NCBI RefSeq assembly: GCF_007750855.1
Contig: NZ_CP036291.1
Location: forward strand, 744,001 to 808,000
Reading direction: 5' to 3'
Length of the DNA stretch: 64,000 nucleotides
DNA from: Pirellulimonas nuda
GTDB lineage: Bacteria > Planctomycetota > Planctomycetia > Pirellulales > Lacipirellulaceae
The position numbers and the translations under genes were made by a program. The stretch's first letter is position 1; each line of letters starts with the position of its first letter. Shown piece by piece: positions 36,941 through 44,453 of the stretch. Below the pieces are notes generated by a model. The model worked only from the letters and a program-made list of their open reading frames with translations, had not been told where the DNA came from and did no database searches.

Positions 36941-37612
36941 TTACTTGCGTTTGGCGGCGGCGAAAGCTGCGGCGACGTCCAGCGTGAACCCATCGAGCAG
37001 CTTCGACGGCGCCTCGCTCTGGGCCACGACATTCGCGAGCTCGACGTACGCGGCGCCTTGGAGCGTCAGCACGCGCACCCGCTGCTCCTGCGGGTCGACG
37101 ATCCAATACTCCTGGATCCCGGCCGCGGCGTAGGCGACTACTTTGTCCTCGTGGTCACGCGTGTGGCTGCGGTCGTCGGGGCTGACGACCTCCATCACCA
37201 AATCGGCGCCGTGGTAGTACTTGTCACTCGCCTCGTGGCGGGCGGTGGTGTTGAACAGGACATCCGGTTCGCGGTACTTCGTTTCGTTCAGCCAAGTCGG
37301 AAGCGGGCCAAAGAGCACGACTCCTAAGTCGCGGGGCTCGACGAACGCACGAAGCGCATCCATCAGGAAGCGGACAAGCAACTGGTGTGCGATCGTGGGC
37401 ATGGGCAAAAACTCGATTACACCGTCCGTAAACTCCATCGGCCAGTTGACCGTCTCCGTCAACTGAAGGTACTGCTCGACGGTCCAACTCCCCTGGCGCG
37501 GGAACAGCCGGGCGATGTCCCAGGTGAGTTCGTCAGCTTGTGCAGGCAGCGGCGTCGGAGGGATTTCTACGCCGGTTATCGACATGCCTGCGTGGTCTAG
37601 AATGCTCGACAT
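36941..37612 (-). CDS. Uma2-family (DUF820) putative restriction endonuclease
   Basis: A 223-residue protein of the PD-(D/E)xK nuclease-like Uma2 family. Motifs seen are LTETVNWPMEFTDGVIEFLP, YREPDVLFN (the PD), DLVMEVVSPDDRSHTRDHEDKVVAYAAAG (E-x-x-S with the Lys) and EYWIVDPQEQRVRVL. The family is abundant in cyanobacteria and planctomycetes, usually as many dispersed copies, and its role is not well established. A second ATG nine codons in is also possible. It converges with the DgkA gene, leaving only 6 bases between the two stops. Confidence 0.85.
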   Translation of the reverse strand: MSSILDHAGMSITGVEIPPTPLPAQADELTWDIARLFPRQGSWTVEQYLQLTETVNWPMEFTDGVIEFLPMPTIAHQLLVRFLMDALRAFVEPRDLGVVLFGPLPTWLNETKYREPDVLFNTTARHEASDKYYHGADLVMEVVSPDDRSHTRDHEDKVVAYAAAGIQEYWIVDPQEQRVRVLTLQGAAYVELANVVAQSEAPSKLLDGFTLDVAAAFAAAKRK

Positions 37613-37651
37613 GATTCCGCGGTCTCCAAGTCTGCAATGGTCATCCCTATT

Positions 37652-38803
37652 CTAGTCCAACCAGTCCTGCGCCTCCAATCGCTCGGGCACGTAAACCTCC
37701 GTCACGTAGCTGATATCCTTCGAGATCAACGATTCCACTTCCAGCTTGAAGTCGTTCTGGATCATCTTCTTGATCTCGGTCTGCCACTTGGGCTTCTTCT
37801 CGAACCAGGGGTACTTGGCCACCTGCTTCGCGCGTTTACGGTCGGTGTCGTTCAGCGCGATCTTGACGCTTTCGGAGAGCTCGCAGCGGTCGTAGTCGAT
37901 GCTCCGCAGGCCCAGGTACTTGGCCTCGGGGATCGCCATCCGCTGGCTCTCGAACGCCAGGTTGATCGAGCCCTGCTTGAGCACGCTGTAGATATAGTAG
38001 CCCCACGGGTCGTTATCGAGCACGCAGTACACCGGCAGGCTCAGCTCGTTGTGCAGCCGGAACAGCATGCGCCGCACGCCGCGTGGGGGCTGCCCGCTGC
38101 CGTGGGTGAGGATGCAGTTGTGCTTCTCCCAGAAGCGGTCTTCGTTGAACCGCTGCCAGACCGTGCCTTTCTCGACGTGCAGGATGAACTTGGCGTCGCA
38201 CTTCTTCTTGTCGAACTGGATCACCTCTGGCTCGACGATCGACGGGATCGCGTACCCGCCGGAGCCCATGCGGGCGCAGTTGATCTCGTCTCCCTTGTCG
38301 GTGAACGTGATGGCGCCCACCATCGCGCCACGGTTCTCGGCGTACAGGTGCAGCTCTTCGCGGATGCTGGTCAGCAGCACCTCAACGTCTTCGATGATCG
38401 TGTCGCACTCGTTCTGGTCGTCGAAGGTGTTCTCCTTCGAGCCCTCGATCGTGTGCTTGAGCATGTAGAACATACCCCGGAGGCTGGTGCTCTTGCCCTG
38501 GTCCAGCAGCCGCTTGCAGCCCTCGGCGACCAGCATGGTGCGCATGTACGCCTTGGCCTGCGACAGGTCGAAGAGCTGTCGGCGGTTCTTGCCCGTGCCC
38601 ATTTCGATGATCCGCTTACGCGCCGAGTAGCGGACGTTTGACAGCGTCCGGCTCGGGATATCGACGTACGGGTCGCGCCGCGCCGCCGCGGCTTTCGTCA
38701 CGCCGTCGGCCAGGCCGACCAGAGACGACAGCGTCTTCTTGTCGCGCGGCGTGAGCTTGACGGGGGGCTTGGGGGCGGGGGTGATGGGGCTTTTTTTTGC
38801 CAT
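37652..38803 (-). CDS. top6A: DNA topoisomerase VI subunit A (Spo11-type)
   Basis: A 383-residue protein. The cleaving winged-helix domain has the catalytic Tyr at about 113 in SLRGMFYMLK. The Toprim part shows FILHVEKGTV with its Glu near 211 and VLDNDPWGYYIYSVL with Asp 263 and 265 for Mg2+. The Arg preceding the Tyr by four is also kept. With subunit B it forms a type IIB topoisomerase that makes and reseals double-strand breaks. The first ~20 residues are Lys/Pro-rich. It sits three genes 3' of the B subunit on the same strand; in archaea the two genes are usually adjacent. Confidence 0.92.
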   Translation of the reverse strand: MAKKSPITPAPKPPVKLTPRDKKTLSSLVGLADGVTKAAAARRDPYVDIPSRTLSNVRYSARKRIIEMGTGKNRRQLFDLSQAKAYMRTMLVAEGCKRLLDQGKSTSLRGMFYMLKHTIEGSKENTFDDQNECDTIIEDVEVLLTSIREELHLYAENRGAMVGAITFTDKGDEINCARMGSGGYAIPSIVEPEVIQFDKKKCDAKFILHVEKGTVWQRFNEDRFWEKHNCILTHGSGQPPRGVRRMLFRLHNELSLPVYCVLDNDPWGYYIYSVLKQGSINLAFESQRMAIPEAKYLGLRSIDYDRCELSESVKIALNDTDRKRAKQVAKYPWFEKKPKWQTEIKKMIQNDFKLEVESLISKDISYVTEVYVPERLEAQDWLD

Positions 38804-38814
38804 GTCTTTGACGG

Positions 38815-38838
38815 ATCTCTCGCAGAGGCGCAGAGGGA
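38815..38838. repeat. CTCGCAGAG-family repeat arm, left of the VOC gene
   Basis: CTCTCGCAGAGGCGCAGAGG is the reverse complement, with few changes, of part of the arm at 39225-39256 on the other side of the VOC gene. The same family is at 40214-40352 and 47024-47105. Confidence 0.75.
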
Positions 38839-38848
38839 AGTAGAGTGT

Positions 38849-39208
38849 CTATCGAGTCAGAATATTGAGTTTGGATGTCAGTTCAACTTGATGTCCGTCA
38901 AAGTCGAGCACGACTGCCCGGCGGCCCCATGGACTATCCTTGGGAAGGCTTTGGATCATGGCGCCGATGGCCGCAAGGCTACTCGTTGCGGTTTCGACGC
39001 ACTCGACTCGAAAACCAATGCGCGTTCCGGCCGTTGATTCAGTCTTGCTTGTTCTTGGGTAAATTTCAAAGACAATGCCATCGCACTCATTGGCCAAGTG
39101 CTCGGGGCCATTGCCATGGGAATGTCGGGTGAAGCTCAAGCCAATCGAAGCGTAGAACTGCTCTGCTCGATCCAGGTCGGCGGAACGAATCACGACTAGA
39201 TTCAACAT
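38849..39208 (-). CDS. VOC (glyoxalase/dioxygenase fold) protein
   Basis: A 119-residue single-module vicinal-oxygen-chelate protein: LNLVVIRSADLDRAEQFYAS, IGLSFTRHSHGNGPEHLA, VFEIYPRTS, and a C-terminal half ending AVVLDFDGHQVEL. Metal ligands are plausible at the His of the FTRHSHGN region and at the Glu of VELTS, but not certain. The chemistry cannot be inferred. It lies between inverted copies of the CTCGCAGAG repeat, so it may have moved as a unit. Confidence 0.72.
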   Translation of the reverse strand: MLNLVVIRSADLDRAEQFYASIGLSFTRHSHGNGPEHLANECDGIVFEIYPRTSKTESTAGTRIGFRVECVETATSSLAAIGAMIQSLPKDSPWGRRAVVLDFDGHQVELTSKLNILTR

Positions 39209-39224
39209 GGCGCCTCCCGTTCGT

Positions 39225-39256
39225 ACTTCTCTGCGTCTCCGCGCCTCTGCGAGAGA
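39225..39256. repeat. CTCGCAGAG-family repeat arm, right of the VOC gene
   Basis: CTTCTCTGCGTCTCCGCGCC followed by TCTGCGAGAGAA. It is inverted relative to the arm at 38815-38838. Confidence 0.75.
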
Positions 39257-39293
39257 AGTGTGGTTTGCTTCTACTCCGTATCGATCCGATAAC

Positions 39294-39542
39294 TCACATC
39301 AGTTCCCGCAGTTTGGCCTTTACTTGTTCGGTGGTGAGGCCTGGTTTCGGCGAGTTTAGGCGCCGGTCAATCTCTTCGCGGCTTAACTTTGGTTCGTCGT
39401 CGATCCAGTAGTCGCGCCAGTTCGGCGGCGTTTCAACGCGAACAAAGCCGACCACTTTCCCCTTTGCATCGCAAAGCTCGACCGGGCCGTCGGTCGCTTC
39501 TAGCCGCCTCTTCAACTCGTCATCAATGGTGATCCGAACCAA
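39294..39542 (-). CDS. Small antitoxin-like protein of unknown family
   Basis: An 82-residue protein: MVRITIDDELKRRLEATDGP with an N-terminal strand-helix, a central GKVVGFVRVETPP, and a C-terminal helix LTTEQVKAKLRELM. The design resembles small antitoxin or DUF proteins common in cyanobacteria and planctomycetes, but I cannot name the family. No toxin gene adjoins it on this strand. Confidence 0.6.
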   Translation of the reverse strand: MVRITIDDELKRRLEATDGPVELCDAKGKVVGFVRVETPPNWRDYWIDDEPKLSREEIDRRLNSPKPGLTTEQVKAKLRELM

Positions 39543-39595
39543 CTTCGACCTCGTCCGGGTAAGAGCTTCAGTACCTCCAGTATTGCATCACCACG

Positions 39596-40210
39596 TTATC
39601 CGCTGAAGTACGCCGCGAACGCCGACCAGGCTTGGCTGACTAAGAACAACGCCAGCAACGATAGGCCGACCGCGATCAGCGCCAGCAGGCCATCGTGGGC
39701 GGTGATCGCCAGGCCGATCAGCAGGATCGCGCCCCCGGGCGCTGCACAGGCCATCGGCAGGAACTCCAGCGGCGGCAGCGTCAGCGCCAGCACGATGCAC
39801 AACGCCGCCAGCGCGTACTTGCCGGGGCCCTTCACGAGCCATGTGAGCCGGGGCTTCGTGAACTTGTCGATCCACTCGGCCCAGGGGCGGAACTTTTCCA
39901 TCGACTCGCGGAACTTTTCGGCGTCGACGCTGCGGTCGGCGATCACGCCAGGCAGCCAGGGGTACTCGCGACCCGCGAGCGTCTGCCCCGCCACCAGCAC
40001 CACCCACACGCCCATTGTTGTGGGGACGAGCGGGATGGCTCCGACTACCGGGATAAGCGTCACCAGCCCCGGCACAACCAGCAGCGGCCCGAAGAGTCGC
40101 CCAGCGAACTCGTCGAGCGCGTCCTGGGCGGACATCTGGCCGTCTTCTTGCGACTTCTCTTTGAGGTCGTCGATGACGTCGGTCAGCTCGCGTGGTTCTT
40201 CATCTGCCAT
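39596..40210 (-). CDS. ExoD-family (exopolysaccharide synthesis) membrane protein
   Basis: A 204-residue membrane protein. It matches ExoD: LFGPLLVVPGLVTLIPVVGAIPLVPTTMG in the first hydrophobic hairpin, AEWIDKFTKPRLTWLVKGPGK between, and PPLEFLPMACAAPGGAILLIGLAITAHDGLLAL in the second. The charged N-terminal 30 residues are cytoplasmic. ExoD proteins affect exopolysaccharide output in rhizobia, but the biochemical role is unknown. It lies between the two topoisomerase VI genes. Confidence 0.82.
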   Translation of the reverse strand: MADEEPRELTDVIDDLKEKSQEDGQMSAQDALDEFAGRLFGPLLVVPGLVTLIPVVGAIPLVPTTMGVWVVLVAGQTLAGREYPWLPGVIADRSVDAEKFRESMEKFRPWAEWIDKFTKPRLTWLVKGPGKYALAALCIVLALTLPPLEFLPMACAAPGGAILLIGLAITAHDGLLALIAVGLSLLALFLVSQAWSAFAAYFSG

Positions 40211-40213
40211 CGG

Positions 40214-40352
40214 AGAACTCTTGCGGAGACGCAGAGGCGCCCAGGAAAGAAGGAGTGGAACCAGCCGGCCTATACATTGTTTATCCGCTCTCAGCGTGCA
40301 TCGTTGGTAGACTGCCTGATGCGTCCGAAGGCTCCGCGTCTCTGCGAGAGGC
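40214..40352. repeat. CTCGCAGAG-family inverted repeat in the exoD-top6B spacer
   Basis: Left arm near 40214-40236 (TGCGGAGACGCAGAGGCGC) and right arm near 40333-40352 (GGCTCCGCGTCTCTGCGAGA) are inverted and enclose about 100 bases. No gene is seen in the spacer. Confidence 0.6.
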
Positions 40353-40360
40353 CTCCGCCC

Positions 40361-42382
40361 TCACTCTTCTTCGCCCCCGCCATCCTCGTCGTCTTCGCCC
40401 ACCGACGAAGCCCGGTTGATCGAAGCCGCGTGCGTTGTTGGGTCGACAATCAGCACGCTCCCTCCCAGGTCCATCTCCTCCGGGGCGATCTTCCGCCCGC
40501 GGTCGTCCAGCTTCATGTCCGCGTCGGCGGTCACCTTGTTCGCCACCTTCACGAGCTGGTCGTACAGCTCGCTCTGGTTCGCGCCGTTGATCGTACTAAC
40601 CGCGCCGGAGACTTCTTTGAGGTAACGCAGGAACACCTCGCGGCGGTCGGTCTGCTGCTTCACCCGCAGCCGGCGGCGGAGGAACATCCCCAGCTTGCGC
40701 CCCACCGCTTGCAGCCCCAGGCGGATCTCTTTCTGGATCTCGGGGTACGCGGCGATCGCCTCTTTGCTCTCGCTGGTGAACGGCACCCACACGCTGGCGA
40801 TGTGCACCATGATGCTCACCGGTCCCTTGGGGAGCGAGCCCCGCGACTGGCTCAGCCCGTAGCCACGCCAGTTGGTGCCGAGGATGGTCTGCGTCACCGC
40901 GCAGGCGGCCTGCTGGAACTGCAACGGCACGCGGTTGGCGTACCGCATCACCTCCATGCTCTGTCCCTCGGCGACGTTCACGTGCTTCATCGCGTCGAAC
41001 AGCTTCTGGCGTTCCTTGGGCTTGAGCGCGCTGGGGTTCTGGCGGGTCTTGAGGCTGGCGGCCTTGACGATCTTGTCCGCGGCGTCGCTCCCCAGGCCAT
41101 TGAACGTGTGGATGAGAAACTGCCGCACGGTGCGCGTGTCGGTCTCTTCGATCAGGTCTTGCAGCAGGTCCATCGTCACGTTCTGCGTGGCGGCCGACCC
41201 GCCGTACGCCAGGCCGACCTCCACCTGGAACGGGTTGCCCCGGTACACGGCCGGAGGACGCGTGGCGGCGGTGTAGAACTCGCCCGGCACCACGCTGTGC
41301 AGCCCCTTGAGCAGCAGCTCCTCGCCGATCGGGCAGATGCAGTTGGTCTCCGGCGGGCTGATCTTGGTCTGCTGGATCGCGCGGAAGATCTTGTCCGCCT
41401 GCTCCCGCTTCACCTTGCCGACCGCCAGCCGAGAAGACACCTCCGCCTTCTCGCAGATCTTGCGCGCCACCGCGGGCGTGACGCGGCTAAACTTGGTCTT
41501 GAGGAACTCGCTCACCCCCATCGGCTCGCTCTCTTCGAGCATCTGCGCCAGCCGGCCCGACTCGGTGCCGTATGGGTGCGGCTTGATCTCCTTCGATTCG
41601 GGGGGAAGCTTCTCGGCGCTGCGCGGGTAGTCGTGCAGGTAGTCGTCCGGGTCGTGGTAGTGCAGCGTGACGTGCGGGTTGGCGATCGCCGTCTGGTTCA
41701 GGTACTCGTCAACACTGCCGCGGCCGCGGACAAACTTGGCCTCGAGTTCGATGGTGACGCGCGTGCCGTGCGGCTGGTCTTCCCACTCGATGCCGTGCTG
41801 CTCGATGTACTTGGCGCCCTTCTCGCCCGGCGGGATGTCAACGCCCTCGCCCTTGCCGTTGAGGATGCGCGGGACGTTGCGCTTGGTGTCGATCTGGATC
41901 TCGTAGTAGTGCGCGGGCTTGCGCACGGAGACCTTGCTGATGATCTTCACGGGCTTGCCGGTGGTCTGCACGCCGTACATGCCGGCGGCGCTGATGCCGA
42001 TCCCCTGCTGCCCACGGCTCTGCCGCAGGCGGTGGAACTTCGACCCGTACAGCAGCTTGCCGAAGATCAGCGGGATCTGCTTCTTGAGGATGCCGGGCCC
42101 GTTGTCTTGGATGCCGACCTTGTAGCGCCCCTCGCCGGTGGGCTCGATGTGCACCCAAATCTCCGGCAGGATGCCTGCTTCCTCACACGCGTCCAGCGAG
42201 TTGTCGACCGCTTCCTTGACGGTGGTCAGCAGGGCCTTGCGGGGGTTGTCGAATCCCAGCAGGTGGCGGTTCTTGGCGAAGAACTCGCTGACAGAGATTT
42301 CCTGCTGCTTGGCAGCCATCGCCTCTGCGGTCGTCCGCCGGGGCGCGGCGGCGCGGGTCGGTGCTGTCTCGGTCTCCGCCAA
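40361..42382 (-). CDS. top6B: DNA topoisomerase VI subunit B
   Basis: A 673-residue protein starting at TTG 42382, with GAGG eight bases upstream; an ATG 21 codons later (42319) is the alternative. The GHKL ATPase site is complete: [51 protein letters not shown] and [14 protein letters not shown]. The transducer part follows ([36 protein letters not shown]) and the tail ends in an acidic stretch. ATP binding drives dimer closing in the A2B2 enzyme. It is about 100 residues longer than archaeal B subunits such as that of Sulfolobus. Confidence 0.93.
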   Translation of the reverse strand: MAETETAPTRAAAPRRTTAEAMAAKQQEISVSEFFAKNRHLLGFDNPRKALLTTVKEAVDNSLDACEEAGILPEIWVHIEPTGEGRYKVGIQDNGPGILKKQIPLIFGKLLYGSKFHRLRQSRGQQGIGISAAGMYGVQTTGKPVKIISKVSVRKPAHYYEIQIDTKRNVPRILNGKGEGVDIPPGEKGAKYIEQHGIEWEDQPHGTRVTIELEAKFVRGRGSVDEYLNQTAIANPHVTLHYHDPDDYLHDYPRSAEKLPPESKEIKPHPYGTESGRLAQMLEESEPMGVSEFLKTKFSRVTPAVARKICEKAEVSSRLAVGKVKREQADKIFRAIQQTKISPPETNCICPIGEELLLKGLHSVVPGEFYTAATRPPAVYRGNPFQVEVGLAYGGSAATQNVTMDLLQDLIEETDTRTVRQFLIHTFNGLGSDAADKIVKAASLKTRQNPSALKPKERQKLFDAMKHVNVAEGQSMEVMRYANRVPLQFQQAACAVTQTILGTNWRGYGLSQSRGSLPKGPVSIMVHIASVWVPFTSESKEAIAAYPEIQKEIRLGLQAVGRKLGMFLRRRLRVKQQTDRREVFLRYLKEVSGAVSTINGANQSELYDQLVKVANKVTADADMKLDDRGRKIAPEEMDLGGSVLIVDPTTHAASINRASSVGEDDEDGGGEEE

Positions 42383-42747
42383 GGTTCTTGCCTCGTGGGG
42401 GATGGGGGTCTGTAGGGAAAACGTAGAGTTTACCGGCCGCGGCGAGGCGGTCCCAGGCGCCGGAGTGGCCGCCCCACGGACCGCACGGTAGGGACGGATT
42501 ACAGGCGATGGCCATGAGAAGGCACAAGAATGCACGAAAATGAATGACTATGGACCAAGCCGCGGTGGCTAAATTTGCGCACTCTCTGGCGCTCTCGGGC
42601 AGGGGACAGGGACGCTGGCGGAGCTCCGCCAATCGGAGACCTGCGGCCGGTGCGCCACAACGGCCATGCGGTCTTGCATCGGCGCACGCCGGCGTACAGC
42701 ATTGAGGAAGTCGGTGATTTCCTGCGGCGATCCAGCACGAGCTATAC
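42383..42747. other. Divergent spacer between top6B and hicA
   Basis: About 365 bases with no gene I can support. It holds one arm of an inverted repeat (42506-42540) whose partner lies past hicB, and presumably the promoters for both divergent units. Otherwise I see nothing notable. Confidence 0.5.
42506..42540. repeat. GATGGCCA-family repeat arm left of hicAB
   Basis: GATGGCCATGAGAAGGCACA and the next 14 bases pair, with about six mismatches over 33 bases, with the inverted arm at 43199-43238. The hicAB pair lies between them. Confidence 0.7.
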
Positions 42748-42936
42748 GTGAAGGTCTGGGAACTGATCAGGCAGCTCGAAGGTGAGGGCTGGCGCCAGGT
42801 TCGGATGCGGGGCAGTCACCGGCAATTTGTGCACGCGACCAAGCCCGGCACTGTCACGGTGTCCGGCAAGCCGAATGTTGATATCCCAGTTGGCACGCTG
42901 AAGAGTATACTTAAGCAAGCTGGACTGAACCCATAA
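42748..42936 (+). CDS. hicA: HicA-family toxin (mRNA interferase)
   Basis: A 62-residue double-stranded-RNA-binding-fold protein beginning at GTG 42748: KVWELIRQLEGEGWRQVR, MRGSHRQFVHATKPGTVTV with the catalytic His of GSHR, and VPVGTLKSILKQAGL-type end (here IPVGTLKSILKQAGLNP). HicA cleaves mRNA and is blocked by HicB. It is followed by hicB after 8 bases. The module is bracketed by inverted repeats. Confidence 0.92.
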   Translation: MKVWELIRQLEGEGWRQVRMRGSHRQFVHATKPGTVTVSGKPNVDIPVGTLKSILKQAGLNP

Positions 42937-42944
42937 GCTCTCTC

Positions 42945-43160
42945 ATGAAGTACACGGTGATTATCGAGCAGGGCGAGAATAGCTGGGGCGCTTACGTTCC
43001 GGACCTTCCCGGCTGTATCGCTGCCGCAGACACCCGCGAGGGAGCGATTGCGCTGATCCGCGAGGCGATCGAGTTCCACATCGAGGGTCTAGCCGAGCAG
43101 GGTGAGCCGGTCCCTGCGCCCCACTCATCGAGCGAGCTGGTCGAGATTAACGCCGCGTAG
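42945..43160 (+). CDS. hicB: HicB-family antitoxin
   Basis: A 71-residue partial-RNase-H-fold protein: MKYTVIIEQGENSWGAYVPD, LPGCIAAADTREGAIALIREAIEFHIEGL. It lacks a C-terminal DNA-binding extension, so autoregulation would need another factor or a short tail. It neutralises HicA and lies directly downstream of it. Confidence 0.92.
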   Translation: MKYTVIIEQGENSWGAYVPDLPGCIAAADTREGAIALIREAIEFHIEGLAEQGEPVPAPHSSSELVEINAA

Positions 43161-43198
43161 GTCGGCGCCAGCAGCACTATCTGTCTCCAAGTGCTCCC

Positions 43199-43238
43199 AA
43201 CTTCTTTGTGCTTTCTTGCGCCTTTTCGTGGCCATCCG
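43199..43238. repeat. GATGGCCA-family repeat arm right of hicAB
   Basis: TTGCGCCTTTTCGTGGCCAT and neighbours form the inverted partner of 42506-42540. The element so defined, about 730 bases, contains only hicAB. The 250-base spacer 43161-43410 holds no other gene. Confidence 0.7.
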
Positions 43239-43410
43239 CCCGAGGGCGTCCGGGTCCGGTTGTAACGCCCGTAGCGGTTGCACGCGGTAGCACGGAAAGT
43301 TTCACAGCAACGATTCTCGCACGTCGATGCTTTGCGACAGAACCAATCGGCCACGCGACGCCGGTCGCCGCGGGGGCCCCATCAAGTTCGCCGCAAGGGG
43401 GAATCCAAGC

Positions 43411-43839
43411 ATGAAACAAACCACCAGCGCGATAGCAGTCGCCGTCATCGCCGCCGGCCTCTGGTCGACGGTTGCTCCCGCCGAGGCCGCCTACGGCTGG
43501 CGCGGCAAGCGGACCGTGAGCCGCCAGGACCCGAACGACCTGTTCTACAACTACTACGTCGGCCCGCAGCCCAGCGGCACGGCGGCCGAGATGTACGTCG
43601 CCCCGCTGCCGGTGCCGGTGAGCATGGGGCACACCTACACCACGTACCAGCCGCTGATGCCGCACGAGATGCTGTACCAGCACCACCGCTCGTACTACAC
43701 GCACTCACCGGGCGCCGGCTGGACCCGCACCAACGTCAGCTATCATTCCAAGGCCAACTGGCTGCAGGCCGCCATCTGGGACTCGCACAACTGGGGCGAG
43801 AACTACGGCTACAAGAAGTCCGGAAACGCGTGGTGGTGA
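43411..43839 (+). CDS. Small secreted protein of unknown function
   Basis: A 142-residue protein with a clear signal peptide (KQTTSAIAVAVIAAGLWSTV, then an APAEAA cleavage site). The mature part is rich in Tyr, Trp, His and Asn (DLFYNYYVGPQ, HHRSYYTHSPGAGW, DSHNWGENYGY). A GGGGGA site precedes the ATG. I recognise no family. It is followed 65 bases later by a second small secreted protein of similar composition, so the pair may be surface or cell-wall components. Confidence 0.72.
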   Translation: MKQTTSAIAVAVIAAGLWSTVAPAEAAYGWRGKRTVSRQDPNDLFYNYYVGPQPSGTAAEMYVAPLPVPVSMGHTYTTYQPLMPHEMLYQHHRSYYTHSPGAGWTRTNVSYHSKANWLQAAIWDSHNWGENYGYKKSGNAWW

Positions 43840-43904
43840 TCCGGGCCGCGAACGCCGTTCACTGCCTGCCCCCCAGCCCCACGCCTTCCCGCCCGGAGAA
43901 CCCC

Positions 43905-44267
43905 ATGACCACGCTCAGCAAGCTCACCCTCGTCTTCGGTTTGGCGCTCGCCGCTTGGGCAGCCCCCCCTGCCCAGGCGGAAGCGCCTTACATGTGGCCC
44001 CTGCGTCGGGCCGAGAACTACAACTGGAACGCCCCCTACGCCCACGTGCAGTACGGCCAGCCCGTGGCGCTGGTGGTGCCGCCGGTGGTGCAGACCCAGA
44101 CCAACTGGGGCTGGGGCGTGGGGTCGAGCCGCATCTCGCGGATCGACCACCAGTTCGGACGCGACTACCCCGGCATCGGCCCGCACGGCGGCCCGTTCCG
44201 CAACACCCCGGCCTGGCCGCAGGACACCAACCAGTTCGGCGTGTACTACGTCCGCGGCCCCTGGTAG
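43905..44267 (+). CDS. Second small secreted protein of unknown function
   Basis: A 120-residue protein with signal peptide (TTLSKLTLVFGLALAAWAAP) and an aromatic-rich mature part (MWPLRRAENYNWNAPYAHVQ, SRIDHQFGRDYPGIGPHGGPF). CGGAGA lies a few bases before the ATG. It ends near a strong hairpin at 44424-44453. It has no named family that I recognise, and it is probably cotranscribed with the gene upstream. Confidence 0.72.
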   Translation: MTTLSKLTLVFGLALAAWAAPPAQAEAPYMWPLRRAENYNWNAPYAHVQYGQPVALVVPPVVQTQTNWGWGVGSSRISRIDHQFGRDYPGIGPHGGPFRNTPAWPQDTNQFGVYYVRGPW

Positions 44268-44423
44268 CCCCCGTGTAGGGTGCACGAGGTGCGCCAAGCG
44301 GCGGAGAAGTCTTGACTGCTTCGAGACTCGTTCGGGGCCGGTGTACTGCGTACACCCTACGGCTCCGGGCGCTGACGCTTCCGGCTCCAAAAAGAGCACT
44401 CACAACGCATTCCCCCTCGTCGG

Positions 44424-44453
44424 GTAGCCCCGATCGGAAACGATCGGGGCTAC
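44424..44453 (+). terminator. Hairpin with GAAA loop, likely terminator of the secreted-protein pair
   Basis: Perfect 13-bp stem (GTAGCCCCGATCG and CGATCGGGGCTAC) with a GAAA loop, followed three bases later by TTTTT after ACTCG. The stop codon of the converging TPR gene lies in the right arm. It could also be a dispersed palindrome. Confidence 0.65.

Noticed and set aside
39695..42415. A 906-codon plus-strand open frame
   Set aside because: It is antisense to exoD and top6B, whose motifs are unmistakable. The translation is His/Arg/Leu-rich, as expected for the complement of a high-GC gene.
44424..44453. Hairpin with GAAA loop as a riboswitch or small RNA
   Set aside because: A simple perfect stem with a following T-run at the end of a gene is better explained as a terminator or dispersed palindrome.
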